Assembly: GCF_002504165.1 (NCBI RefSeq)
Contig: NZ_CP021404.1
Span: 806,001 to 870,000, forward strand
DNA: 64,000 nt
From: Pacificitalea manganoxidans
GTDB taxonomy: Bacteria; Pseudomonadota; Alphaproteobacteria; Rhodobacterales; Rhodobacteraceae
Direction of reading: 5' to 3'
Shown here: piece after piece, positions 35,733 to 43,675 of the stretch
Layout: each line of letters starts with the position of its first letter
How positions within the stretch are numbered: position 1 is the first letter of the stretch
The notes under the pieces: generated by a model
What the model saw: the letters and a program-made list of their open reading frames with translations, nothing else
Told to the model about the DNA's origin: nothing
Databases searched by the model: none
Translations under genes and position numbers: made by a program

Positions 35733-36227
35733 TTACCCCCGTGGGGCCAGATCGGCGGGGGTCAGGTGAAACGCCCGCCCGAACCCGCCGTTCAACATCG
35801 CCGCCGCGGGGACGAAACGCACGAAATTGAAATCCGCGAAGTCGAGATAGAGCGCCGATTTCGGCCGCAGGTCGAGGTAGCGGGCGCGCAGGCGGGGATG
35901 GTCTGCGCTGTCGCGGGCGATGAATTCGGCGCGGGCCTGAAGCGTCAGGCGCGGATGGGTAAGGGGATCGCCCTTCGCGCCCGGCTCCCCCAGCAGGAGC
36001 GAGCAGGCGGGTGTGGCGCGCAGCGCGGCGGTGTGCAGAGCAAGGTCGGAGATCAGGCTGACCGGGGTGCCGCAGGCATCGGTCGCAAGCGCCACGCGGC
36101 TGACCATCGGCACCCCGTCCGACAACACGCCAAGTGCTGCGAAGCGGGCGGTGTCGATCAGGTCACGGGCCTGCGCGCGGGCGTCGTCATCCGTGGGGCG
36201 GAGGGGGCCGAGGGCGGCATCGGGCAT
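35733..36227 (-). CDS. Pyridoxamine-phosphate-oxidase-like (HugZ-like) flavin/haem-binding protein
   Basis: The 164-residue split-barrel protein shows ARDLIDTARFAALGVLSDG, PMVSRVALATDACGTPVSLI and a PACSLLLGEPGAKGDPLTHPRL segment (residues ~86-105), as in HugZ/PNPOx-like proteins. The C-terminal DFNFVRFVPAAAMLNGGFGRA resembles the haem-contacting loop of HugZ. Its ATG overlaps the chrR stop by one base (TGATG), so it is the third gene of the rpoE operon and probably part of the singlet-oxygen response. A start 84 bases upstream would overlap chrR. Confidence 0.85.
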   Translation of the reverse strand: MPDAALGPLRPTDDDARAQARDLIDTARFAALGVLSDGVPMVSRVALATDACGTPVSLISDLALHTAALRATPACSLLLGEPGAKGDPLTHPRLTLQARAEFIARDSADHPRLRARYLDLRPKSALYLDFADFNFVRFVPAAAMLNGGFGRAFHLTPADLAPRG

Positions 36228-36934
36228 CAGATGCCGATGAACGGTTGGGCCAGACGCGGCAGCCAACCCCGGAACCGCAAGGGCGCGTCGGTGGCGGCAA
36301 GGCAGATGCAATCGCGTCCGGCTTCGGCCACGGGGGTGTGGTGCAGATCTTCGTCGCCCATTTCCACGTCGCCGAATGTGAAGCGGTCGACCTCGTCCGA
36401 AAACGCGCCTTGCAGAACCATCGTCATTTCCATGCCGCGATGGGAATGGTCGGGCATTTCGGTCCCGGCGGGGATGTAGAGCAACCGCGCCTTGGCCCGG
36501 CCCGCGCAGGGCAGAACGGCCTGTCGGACGCCGCCGCCGACACTGCGCCAGCGGACGGTTTCAGCGCTGGCGGCAGCATAGGCGCCGAGCGGCGCGGGAA
36601 AGGCGGTGTCGGTGGGCGACGCGGGCAGGGCGATGGGTGCGGGCTTGGCCGCTAGCGCGGGATCCTCGAGCATGTCGTCCACCGCGTCGTCAGGTTCGGC
36701 GCGCAGCCGGGCCAGCATGGCGTCCAGCGCACCGGGCGGCAGGGGGGCGGGTGTCGTATCTTCGAGCAGCGCGCCGCCCGTGGCCTCGACCGCCGCGACG
36801 GTGGCGCGGCAGGTATCGCAAAGCGACAGATGGCAGGCGACGACCAGCGCGAAAGCCTCGTCCAGCGACCCTGCGGCATAGGCGGCAAGCACGGTATCGG
36901 GGATGTGGTGCCGAATGAGGGGCAGATCGGTCAT
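36227..36934 (-). CDS. chrR: Anti-sigma factor ChrR
   Basis: The protein has 235 residues. The N-terminal zinc-binding anti-sigma domain has His35-x3-Cys39-x2-Cys42 (CHLSLCDTC), plus His9/His10 as the likely first ligand. The C-terminal cupin (residues ~125-220) has HSHRGMEMTMVLQGAFSDE and GDEDLHHTP, the metal ligands of ChrR. In Rhodobacter ChrR holds sigma-E inactive until singlet oxygen appears. The start overlaps the rpoE stop (ATGA). Confidence 0.96.
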   Translation of the reverse strand: MTDLPLIRHHIPDTVLAAYAAGSLDEAFALVVACHLSLCDTCRATVAAVEATGGALLEDTTPAPLPPGALDAMLARLRAEPDDAVDDMLEDPALAAKPAPIALPASPTDTAFPAPLGAYAAASAETVRWRSVGGGVRQAVLPCAGRAKARLLYIPAGTEMPDHSHRGMEMTMVLQGAFSDEVDRFTFGDVEMGDEDLHHTPVAEAGRDCICLAATDAPLRFRGWLPRLAQPFIGI

Positions 36935-37614
36935 TGTCGGGCACTCAGCTCGTGGCGCAGGCGCTCCAGCCCCAGCCGGATGCGGGATTTGATGGTGCCG
37001 AGCGGCAGGTTCATCACCTCTGCGATTTCGCTATGGGAGAGATCCGCGAAATACGCGCGCGCGATGACGTCGCGCTGGCGCTGGGGCAGGCGGGCGATGG
37101 CGGCGCGCAGGGCGGCGCTGTCCTGCGTCACGGCGACCGTCGCTTCGGGGTCGGGGGATTCGCTGGCGGCCCATGGCAGGTCTTCGGGCTCCGGGCGGCG
37201 CTGTTTGCGAATCAGGTCGATATGGCGATTGCGGACGATGGTGAAAATCCATGTCGCCGCCCCGGCCCGCGCGGGATCATAGAGCCGGGCCTTGCGCCAG
37301 ACGAGCGTCATGGCGTCCTGCATGACCTCATCCGCCTGAGCGGCGGCGCAGCCGGTTTTGATGAGCCACGCCCGGATTCGGGGGGCGAAATATTGAAACA
37401 GTTCGGCAAAGGCGGCCTCATCCCGGTGGAGCGCGACCCGGCGCAGCGCGCGCGCATAGGCATCCATTTGCGGATCGGCGGCGGGGACAGGGGAGGGGGC
37501 CGCGCTGGGCGAAGCGCTTGTATCCGCAAGGGTTCCAGACGCGGGAGGGCTATCGGGCACGCTGTCGCGTGGCCGGTCCTGCGGGGGGCGTTTGTCGGGA
37601 TCGTCTCCGATCAT
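36931..37614 (-). CDS. rpoE: ECF sigma factor RpoE (ECF11, singlet-oxygen response)
   Basis: The protein has 227 residues. A disordered Pro/Ser/Asp-rich lead (~1-45) precedes sigma region 2 (AAFAELFQYFAPRIRAWL, then DEVMQDAMTLVWRKARLYDP and ATWIFTIVRNRHIDLIRK) and region 4 (SHSEIAEVMNLPLGTIKSRI). The pairing with chrR identifies the ECF11 RpoE. Candidate starts lie at 37785, 37701, 37626 and 37614. The promoter at 37706-37735 places transcription start near 37699, which excludes the first two, and AAAGG lies 4 bases before ATG 37614. Confidence 0.95.
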   Translation of the reverse strand: MIGDDPDKRPPQDRPRDSVPDSPPASGTLADTSASPSAAPSPVPAADPQMDAYARALRRVALHRDEAAFAELFQYFAPRIRAWLIKTGCAAAQADEVMQDAMTLVWRKARLYDPARAGAATWIFTIVRNRHIDLIRKQRRPEPEDLPWAASESPDPEATVAVTQDSAALRAAIARLPQRQRDVIARAYFADLSHSEIAEVMNLPLGTIKSRIRLGLERLRHELSARQ

Positions 37615-37705
37615 GCGACCTTTCATTGCCAAAGGCAGGCCGGGCGGGGGGGTGCCATGCCTGCGCGGTGCCGTTGCGGCGTGAGTTGCTGCTCCTGTCA
37701 TGTCC

Positions 37706-37735
37706 AGTTTACGCACAAAGCCGGGGGGCGGATCA
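37706..37735 (-). promoter_or_regulatory. Sigma-E (RpoE/ECF11) promoter of rpoE-chrR
   Basis: On the minus strand TGATCC (37735-37730), exactly 18 bases, TAAACT (37711-37706). This matches the TGATCC-N18/19-TAnnnT pattern of Rhodobacter sphaeroides sigma-E promoters and is at the right place for autoregulation. The leader to ATG 37614 would be ~85 bases. Confidence 0.85.
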
Positions 37736-37849
37736 AACAGCTTGTCGCGATATGTGCGAAACGCGGTCGTGCAATGCGTGCACAAGCGGTTGCGCCTCCC
37801 TGACCCTCGCCTATGGTGCGCAAAAGTGACCGAGCGAAGCGGGGTTGAG

Positions 37850-39316
37850 ATGGCGAACCGGGCGGATCAGAACGACACCGACATCGACACCGCGCGCGCC
37901 GCGGAAAGCGCCGCTGCGGGCCCGGGCGCGCCCGCCCCCGGCATCCCCCCCGAAGAGCCGCGCGAGGAGTTCGATCCGCAGTTGGATGCGGGCCGCGTGC
38001 GCGAGGTTCTGGACGCCATCGACGCCGAAGATGCGGCGGCGCTGACCGTCCTGCTGGACCCGCTCCACCCCGCCGACATCGCCGACCTTATCGAGCAGTT
38101 CGACGACCGGCACCGCCGGGTGTTCCTTGAGGTCTGGGGCAGTGAGATCGACGGGGAGATCTTGTCGGAACTGCGCGAGGGGCTGCGCGAGGAGGTGATC
38201 CTTGCGCTGCCACAGGAAACTCTGTCCGACGCGGTGCGCGATCTGGATTCGGACGATGTGGTCGACCTGCTCGAAGACCTCGAAGAATCCCAGCAGGCGC
38301 TGATTCTGGGGGCGCTGCCGGCGATCGACCGGGCGCAGATCGAACAGGCGCTGGCCTTCCCGGAATATTCCGCCGGTCGTCTGATGCAGCGCGAGGTGGT
38401 GCGCGCGCCGGAACATTGGGATGTCGGCCAGACCATCGATTTTCTGCGCGCCGCAGACAATGAACTGCCCGATCAATTCTACCATATCATGCTGGTCGAT
38501 CCGCGGATGCGGCCCATTGGCTATGTCGCGTTGGGGCGGATGTTGTCTAGCCCGCGCAGCACCCGGCTGGCCGACATCACCGAAGACAGTTTCCGCACCT
38601 TCGGCGTGGAGCAGCCGGAGGCCGAGGTCGCCTATGCGTTCAACCAGTATCACCTGATCTCGGCGCCGGTGATCGATGCCGAGGAACGGCTGGTGGGCGT
38701 CATCACCATCGACGATGCGATGGCCGTTCTGGATGAGGAAGCCGAGGAAGACATCCTGCGTCTGGCCGGTGTGGGTGAAGGCTCTCTGTCCGACCGGGTG
38801 ATCGACACCACGCGGCAGCGCCTGCCGTGGCTGGCCGTGAACCTTGTCACCGCGATCATGGCATCGCTGGTCATCGCGCAATTCGAGGGCGTCATCACCC
38901 AGATCGTCGCGCTGGCGGTTCTGATGCCGATCGTCGCGTCGATGGGCGGGAATGCGGGCACGCAATCGCTGACCGTGGCGGTGCGGGCCATCGCGACCCG
39001 CGACCTGACCGGCTCGAACGTCTGGCGCGTCGTCCGGCGGGAGGCCGGGGTGGGGCTGGTCAACGGTCTGATCTTTGCCGTGGTCATGGGGCTTGTCGGG
39101 CTGTTCTGGTTCAGCTCGCCGCAGCTGGGCTATGTGATCGGGCTGGCGATGGTGGTGAACCTCGTGATCGCGGGGCTTGCCGGGATTTTGGTGCCGGTCG
39201 CGCTCGATAAGGTGGGCGTGGACCCGGCGCTGGCCTCTGGCGCGTTCGTGACCACGGTGACGGATGTGGTGGGCTTCTTTGCCTTTCTCGGGCTGGCGAG
39301 CGTGATTTTGTTATGA
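37850..39316 (+). CDS. mgtE: Magnesium transporter MgtE
   Basis: The protein has 488 residues. Order: disordered Ala/Pro lead (~1-40), MgtE N domain (DPLHPADIADLIEQF, DDVVDLLEDLEE), two CBS domains (residues ~180-300, with LVGVITIDDAM), a connecting helix and five membrane spans (from ~330). The signatures MGGNAGTQSLTV and PVALDKVGVDPALASGAFVT line the Mg2+ pore. Cytosolic Mg2+ closes the channel through the N and CBS domains. It is divergent from rpoE, and its stop overlaps the next start. Confidence 0.96.
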   Translation: MANRADQNDTDIDTARAAESAAAGPGAPAPGIPPEEPREEFDPQLDAGRVREVLDAIDAEDAAALTVLLDPLHPADIADLIEQFDDRHRRVFLEVWGSEIDGEILSELREGLREEVILALPQETLSDAVRDLDSDDVVDLLEDLEESQQALILGALPAIDRAQIEQALAFPEYSAGRLMQREVVRAPEHWDVGQTIDFLRAADNELPDQFYHIMLVDPRMRPIGYVALGRMLSSPRSTRLADITEDSFRTFGVEQPEAEVAYAFNQYHLISAPVIDAEERLVGVITIDDAMAVLDEEAEEDILRLAGVGEGSLSDRVIDTTRQRLPWLAVNLVTAIMASLVIAQFEGVITQIVALAVLMPIVASMGGNAGTQSLTVAVRAIATRDLTGSNVWRVVRREAGVGLVNGLIFAVVMGLVGLFWFSSPQLGYVIGLAMVVNLVIAGLAGILVPVALDKVGVDPALASGAFVTTVTDVVGFFAFLGLASVILL

Positions 39317-39927
39317 GCGTGCTGACCGGCGATATGCTGACCGCCGCCAAGGCACAGGCCCGCGCCGAAGCCAAGGTGCGGCGCGCGGCGATTGCGCGGG
39401 AAATGGGGCGGCGTGCGGCCTGTCAGCTGGTCATCCCGCTGAGCGAGGCGGTGCTGCCCTTGGTGCCCAAAGGCGGCATCGTGGCGGGATATTGGCCCAT
39501 CGCATCCGAGATCGATCCGCGCCCGGCGCTTGCCGCGCTGGCCGAGCAGGGCCGCCGCATCGCGCTGCCGGTCACGGTGGCGCAGGGACAGCCGCTGGAA
39601 TTCCGCCTGTGGACACCGGGCGCCCCCACCGACGAAAGCCATTACGGCGCCCATATCCCCCGCCCCGGCGGGGCGAGCGGGCGTGACGAGGATGGCCGTG
39701 TCGTGGTGCCCGATCTGATGCTGAAGCCGCTGTTGGCCTTTACCGCCGATGGCCAGCGTTTGGGCTATGGCGGGGGCTATTACGACCGCACCGCCGCTGC
39801 GTTTCCCGATGTCGCGACGCTGGGCGTGGCCTATAGCGGGCAGCAGGTCGACTACCTGCCTGTCGGCCCCTTCGACCGCCCGGTGGGCGGGGTGGTGACC
39901 GAACTGGGGCTGATCCTGCCGCGCTGA
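39313..39927 (+). CDS. 5-formyltetrahydrofolate cyclo-ligase family protein
   Basis: The protein has 204 residues. The C-terminal ATP/folate motif LGYGGGYYDRTAAAFP (residues ~154-169) is the family hallmark; the phosphate-binding Arg/Lys-rich N-terminal helix and the VAGYWPIASEIDPRPAL segment (residues ~56-72) also match. It converts 5-formyl-THF to 5,10-methenyl-THF with ATP. Its ATG overlaps the mgtE stop. The dispersed repeat array D-F follows directly. Confidence 0.93.
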   Translation: MSVLTGDMLTAAKAQARAEAKVRRAAIAREMGRRAACQLVIPLSEAVLPLVPKGGIVAGYWPIASEIDPRPALAALAEQGRRIALPVTVAQGQPLEFRLWTPGAPTDESHYGAHIPRPGGASGRDEDGRVVVPDLMLKPLLAFTADGQRLGYGGGYYDRTAAAFPDVATLGVAYSGQQVDYLPVGPFDRPVGGVVTELGLILPR

Positions 39928-39943
39928 GTCCGGGCGCGACGGC

Positions 39944-40156
39944 AGCCTGCCCGTGGGGTGGCGCAGCTGCGGATGGGCGGGTGTGCTTTATGGTGGTCGG
40001 GTTCCTCCCCGTTCCGAGGTCAGCGCGGGGTGACACAGCGCCAGCCCGTGGGGACGGGCAGGCGCTCGCTCTCGCGCCCTGCGGGCTTGTCCGAGAGCGG
40101 GTGCGCTGAGGTCCGGAGGACGTGCCGCATCTTCGGTGTTCTATGTGCGTGACGTG
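39944..40156 (+). repeat. Structured intergenic repeat, copy D (full)
   Basis: It starts 17 bases after the cyclo-ligase stop. Left arm GCCTGCCCGTGGGG; core with TGTGCTTTATGG and CCGTTCCGAGGTCAGCG; hairpin 1 with arms AGCGCC-A-GCCCGT and ACGGGC-A-GGCGCT (40038-40067); hairpin 2 with CGCTCTCG/CGAGAGCG around GCCC-TGC-GGGC. The left arm has GTGG where other copies have ATGG, so no start codon is kept. Confidence 0.9.
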
Positions 40157-40272
40157 AGCCAGCCCGCCGGGACGGGCAGGCGCTCGCTCTCGCGCCCTGC
40201 GGGCTTGTCCGCGAGCGGGTGTGCTGAGTTCCGAAGGGCGTGCCGCATCCTCGATGTCCCATATGCGCGTTG
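40157..40272 (+). repeat. Structured intergenic repeat, copy E (left arm and core missing)
   Basis: Hairpin 1 starts directly at AGCCAGCCCG. In hairpin 2 the 5' outer arm is CGCTCTCG and the 3' arm is CGCGAGCG, one mismatch, intermediate between the two stem alleles. The tail (TGCCGCATCCTCGATGT) is close to that of copy D (TGCCGCATCTTCGGTGT). The period to copy F is 116 bases. Confidence 0.85.
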
Positions 40273-40330
40273 AGCCAGCCCGTTGGGGCGGGTAGGCGCT
40301 CGCCCGCTCGCTTCGCGGGCGGCGGTTGTG
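40273..40330 (+). repeat. Structured intergenic repeat, copy F (short)
   Basis: Hairpin 1 (AGCCAGCCCGTTGGGGC, then GGGTAGGCGCT) and a shortened hairpin 2 with CGCCCGC/GCGGGCG outer arms and no 3' tail. The ymdB-type gene starts 70 bases later. Confidence 0.75.
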
Positions 40331-40399
40331 CGGCCTCATCCGTACGGGTCATACGGATCGCACTTGCACCGGAAACCCGTCGGGCCTAGGGCATAAGCC

Positions 40400-41212
40400 A
40401 TGAAGATACTGTTTCTGGGCGATGTGATGGGCCGGGCTGGCCGGGACGCGGTGGCGGAGCGCTTGCCTGCGCTGCGCCGGGATTGGAAGCTCGATTTCGT
40501 GGTGGTCAACGGCGAGAACGCGACTTCGGGCGTGGGGCTTTCGGCGGCACATGCGAAGGGGCTTCTCGATGCGGGCACGGATGTGCTGACGCTGGGCGAT
40601 CATGCCTTCGATCAGCGTGACATGCTGCAATTCGCCAATACCGAGCCGCGCATCATCCGGCCCCTGAACTACGCCAAGGACGCGCCGGGGCGGGGCGCGC
40701 GGGTCTATGACGCGCCGGGCGGGCGCAAGGTTCTCGTGGCGCAGGCGCTGGGGCAGGTGTTCATGAAGCGGCCCTTTGCCGATCCGTTTTCGGCGCTGGA
40801 ACTGGCGCTGAAAAGCTACCCGCGCGGCGGTATGGTGCAGGCCAGCCTGATCGATTTCCATTGCGAGGCGACATCCGAGAAGATGGCCGCGGGGCATTAC
40901 TGCGACGGGCGCGCCAGCATCGTCGTCGGCACCCACACCCATGTGCCCACCGCGGACGCGCAGATCCTGCCGGGCGGCTGCGCGTTTCAGTCGGATGCGG
41001 GCATGTGCGGCGATTATGATTCGGTGATCGGCATGCAGAAGGAGGAGCCTCTGCGCCGCTTCGTCACCGGCATGCCGAAGGGCCGGTTCCAGCCCGCGCT
41101 GGGCGAGGCGACGCTGTGCGGGCTTTATGTCGAGACCGACGACCGCACGGGCCGCGCCACGCGGGCGGTGCAGGTGCGCCAAGGCGGGCGGCTGGAGCAG
41201 GCTGGACCCTAA
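40400..41212 (+). CDS. YmdB-family (TIGR00282) metallophosphoesterase
   Basis: The 270-residue enzyme has the two-metal phosphoesterase ligands in FLGDVMGRAGRDAV (Asp8), VVNGENATSGVGL (Glu and Asn, residues ~39-40), TLGDHAFDQRD (Asp and His) and VGTHTHVPTADAQIL (His pair, residues ~179-182). Homologues hydrolyse 2',3'- and 3',5'-cyclic nucleotides; Bacillus YmdB affects biofilm and motility decisions. In this group the gene often follows the cyclo-ligase gene, as here, though the repeat array separates them. Confidence 0.92.
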   Translation: MKILFLGDVMGRAGRDAVAERLPALRRDWKLDFVVVNGENATSGVGLSAAHAKGLLDAGTDVLTLGDHAFDQRDMLQFANTEPRIIRPLNYAKDAPGRGARVYDAPGGRKVLVAQALGQVFMKRPFADPFSALELALKSYPRGGMVQASLIDFHCEATSEKMAAGHYCDGRASIVVGTHTHVPTADAQILPGGCAFQSDAGMCGDYDSVIGMQKEEPLRRFVTGMPKGRFQPALGEATLCGLYVETDDRTGRATRAVQVRQGGRLEQAGP

Positions 41213-41269
41213 GGGTGTGTCGCGGGAGCGTCGTTGCTGCCCCGCGCGTCTGAGCCGTAGCGCACCGTG

Positions 41270-41438
41270 AGCCTGCCCGTGGGATGGCGCTGCTGCGGTG
41301 GGGCGGTGCGCTTTATGGTCGCCATGGCCCTCCCTGCTCGGAAGTTAGCGTGAGGGTGGCAAAGCGCCAGCCCGCCGGGACGGGCAGGCGCTCGCCCGCG
41401 CGGCTTCGCCTTGTTCGCGGGCGGTTGCGCTTGAGCGG
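41270..41438 (+). repeat. Structured intergenic repeat, copy G (single, full)
   Basis: Left arm GCCTGCCCGTGGGAT, core with GTGCGCTTTATGG, hairpin 1 (AGCGCC-A-GCCCG with CGGGC-A-GGCGCT, 41363-41392) and hairpin 2 with CGCCCGCG/CGCGGGCG around GGC-TTC-GCC. It lies between the ymdB-type gene and the SLC13 gene and is not tandem. Confidence 0.88.
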
Positions 41439-41706
41439 GTAGGGGCTTTCGATCACTCCATATGTCAGCGCACTGTAGGCCTGTCCGCTGGGGTCCGTTA
41501 TCGGCAATGCAGGGCGACGCGGCGCACTTCCCTGACAGTGGCCTGCCGGGACGCGGGGCGCGCGCGGGGCTAGGGCCCTTACGATGGTGGCGCTATCATC
41601 GCGCGTCGGTTTCCTGCGTCACGGCGAGGGTGCCGCGCTGCGGCAGCGCTTGTGTCCTTCGCAGGCGCCGCTAAGAATGGCTGGAATTTCCTGATCGGGA
41701 CCGTCC
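41439..41706. other. Intergenic region after repeat G
   Basis: About 270 bases before the SLC13 start. An open frame near 41462-41674 has no ribosome site and an unfavourable Arg/Gly-rich composition. I see no certain promoter, hairpin or RNA gene. Confidence 0.4.
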
Positions 41707-43494
41707 ATGAATTTCCTCCTCATCGAGCCGCCCTATGATGCCTTTTTCGCGCTGGGTATCGTCGCGGTCATGTTCCTTCTGTTCGTGAAGGAGATCTTTC
41801 CGACCGAGGTCGTGGCCATCGCCGGGGTGGCGGTGCTGCTGGCCACGGGGGTGCTGCCCTATGACAACGCGCTGGAGGTGCTGTCGAACCCGGCGCCGTG
41901 GACCATCGCCGCGATGTTTCTGGTGATGGGCGGGCTGGTGCGCACCGGTGCGCTGGACTGGTTCACCAGCTTTGCCGACCGCAACGCCGCCGCCCGGCCC
42001 AAGATCGCGGTGGGGGCGATGATCGGGTTTGTGGTGCTGGCGTCCGCGTTCGTGTCGAACACGCCGGTCGTGGTGGTGATGATCCCGATTTTCGTGCAGT
42101 TGGCGCGGACGCTGAACCTGCCTGCGTCAAAGCTGTTGATGCCGCTCAGCTATGCCGCGATCCTTGGCGGGACGCTGACGCTGATCGGCACCTCGACCAA
42201 CCTGTTGGTGGACGGCGTCGCGCGGCGCAACGGGCTGGAGGCGTTCCATATTTTCGAGGTCACGCCGCTGGCGATCTTTGTCGTCGCGTGGGGCATGATC
42301 TATCTGCGGGTGATCGCGCCGAAGCTGCTGCCGGAGCGCGACAGCATGGCCACGCTGCTGTCCAACAAATCCAAGATGAAGTTCTTTACCGAAGTGGCCG
42401 TGCCCGAGGGATCGGAGTTGATCGGCCAACCGGTGACCGAAGTCGATCTGTTCAAGCGCGAAGGCGTGCGGCTGATCGACGTGCTGCGGGGCGATGCGTC
42501 GCTGCGGCGCGACATGGCCTCGGTCGAGTTGGAGGCGGGCGACCGCGTGGTGTTGCGCACCGAGATGTCGGAACTGCTGTCGCTACAGGAAAACAAGCAG
42601 TTGCGGGCGGTGGACAAGCTGAGTTCGGTGCGGACCGAAACCGTCGAGGTGCTGATCTCGCCGGGTGCGCGGATGGTCGGGCGCTCGCTGGGCTCGCTGC
42701 GGCTGCGGCGGCGCTACGGGGTCTATCCGCTGGCGGTGCATCGGCGGAACCAGAATATCGGGCGGCAGCTGGACGATCTGGTGGTGCGGGTGGGCGACAC
42801 CCTGCTGCTGGAAGGCGCGCCGGAAGATATTCAGCGGCTGGCCGTGGATATGGAACTGGTCGATGTGGCGCGCCCCTCGGCGCGGGCCTATCGCCGGTCG
42901 CGGGTCTGGGTCGCGGTGGCGGCGATGGCGGGCGTGGTAATCCTGTCGGGGATGGGCGTGGCACCGATTTTCCTGTTGTCGGTGATGGCGGTGGCCATCG
43001 TGCTGATCTGTCGATGCATCGACGCGGATGAGGCGTTTTCCTTTGTGGATGGGCGCTTGTTGGCGCTGATCTTTGCCATGCTGGGCGTCGGCGCGGCGCT
43101 GGAATCGTCGGGCGCGGTGGAAATGATCGTGGAGGCGGTGTCGCCCGCGCTGGTCGAACTGCCGCCGGTGGCGATCGTTTGGGCGGTGTTCCTGATGACG
43201 TCGCTGTTGACCGAACTGGTGTCGAACAACGCCGTCGCGGTGGTGGTGACGCCGGTAGCGATCGGGCTGGCGCAGGCGCTGGGCTATGATCCGCGCCCCT
43301 TGGTGATCGCGGTGATGGTGGCGGCTTCGGCCAGCTTCTCGACGCCCATCGGCTACCAGACCAACATGCTGGTCTATGGGCCGGGCGGCTACCGGTTTGC
43401 GGATTTCCTGCGCGTGGGCGTCCCGCTGAACCTGTCGATCGGGCTGCTTTGCGCGGTGCTGATCCCGCTGATCTGGCCGCTGACGGGCGAATAA
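41707..43494 (+). CDS. SLC13-family permease with two TrkA-C domains
   Basis: The protein has 595 residues. The first membrane half (~5-200) includes VLSNPAPWTIAAMFLVMGGL and AFVSNTPVVVVMIPIF, the SNT-type substrate/sodium motif. Two RCK_C/TrkA-C domains follow (~210-300 and ~305-385; EGSELIGQPVTEVDLFKREG, GARMVGRSLGSLRLRRRYGV). The second membrane half has a matching TELVSNNAVAVVVTPVAIGL. This is the layout of divalent-anion:sodium symporters of the SAC1/YfbS type, whose substrates (sulfate or others) cannot be told from sequence. Confidence 0.9.
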   Translation: MNFLLIEPPYDAFFALGIVAVMFLLFVKEIFPTEVVAIAGVAVLLATGVLPYDNALEVLSNPAPWTIAAMFLVMGGLVRTGALDWFTSFADRNAAARPKIAVGAMIGFVVLASAFVSNTPVVVVMIPIFVQLARTLNLPASKLLMPLSYAAILGGTLTLIGTSTNLLVDGVARRNGLEAFHIFEVTPLAIFVVAWGMIYLRVIAPKLLPERDSMATLLSNKSKMKFFTEVAVPEGSELIGQPVTEVDLFKREGVRLIDVLRGDASLRRDMASVELEAGDRVVLRTEMSELLSLQENKQLRAVDKLSSVRTETVEVLISPGARMVGRSLGSLRLRRRYGVYPLAVHRRNQNIGRQLDDLVVRVGDTLLLEGAPEDIQRLAVDMELVDVARPSARAYRRSRVWVAVAAMAGVVILSGMGVAPIFLLSVMAVAIVLICRCIDADEAFSFVDGRLLALIFAMLGVGAALESSGAVEMIVEAVSPALVELPPVAIVWAVFLMTSLLTELVSNNAVAVVVTPVAIGLAQALGYDPRPLVIAVMVAASASFSTPIGYQTNMLVYGPGGYRFADFLRVGVPLNLSIGLLCAVLIPLIWPLTGE

Positions 43495-43675
43495 CGGCCC
43501 CAATCCCTGCGGCCCCGGCGCGGCATTGCTGCCACGCCGGGGCGCATGTGGCCTCCGGCGGGGCCGGGGGGCAGTGGACCCCTGCCGCGCGATCCGCTAA
43601 CCCCCGCAACACCATTGCCCTACACCCGGCGCGCATCGGCCGCGCGCCCGTGACTGTTCCCGGAGGAATTCGCCC

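Noticed and set aside
41462-41674. Possible small gene after repeat G
   Set aside because: It has no ribosome binding site, a skewed Arg/Gly/Pro composition and no recognisable motif.
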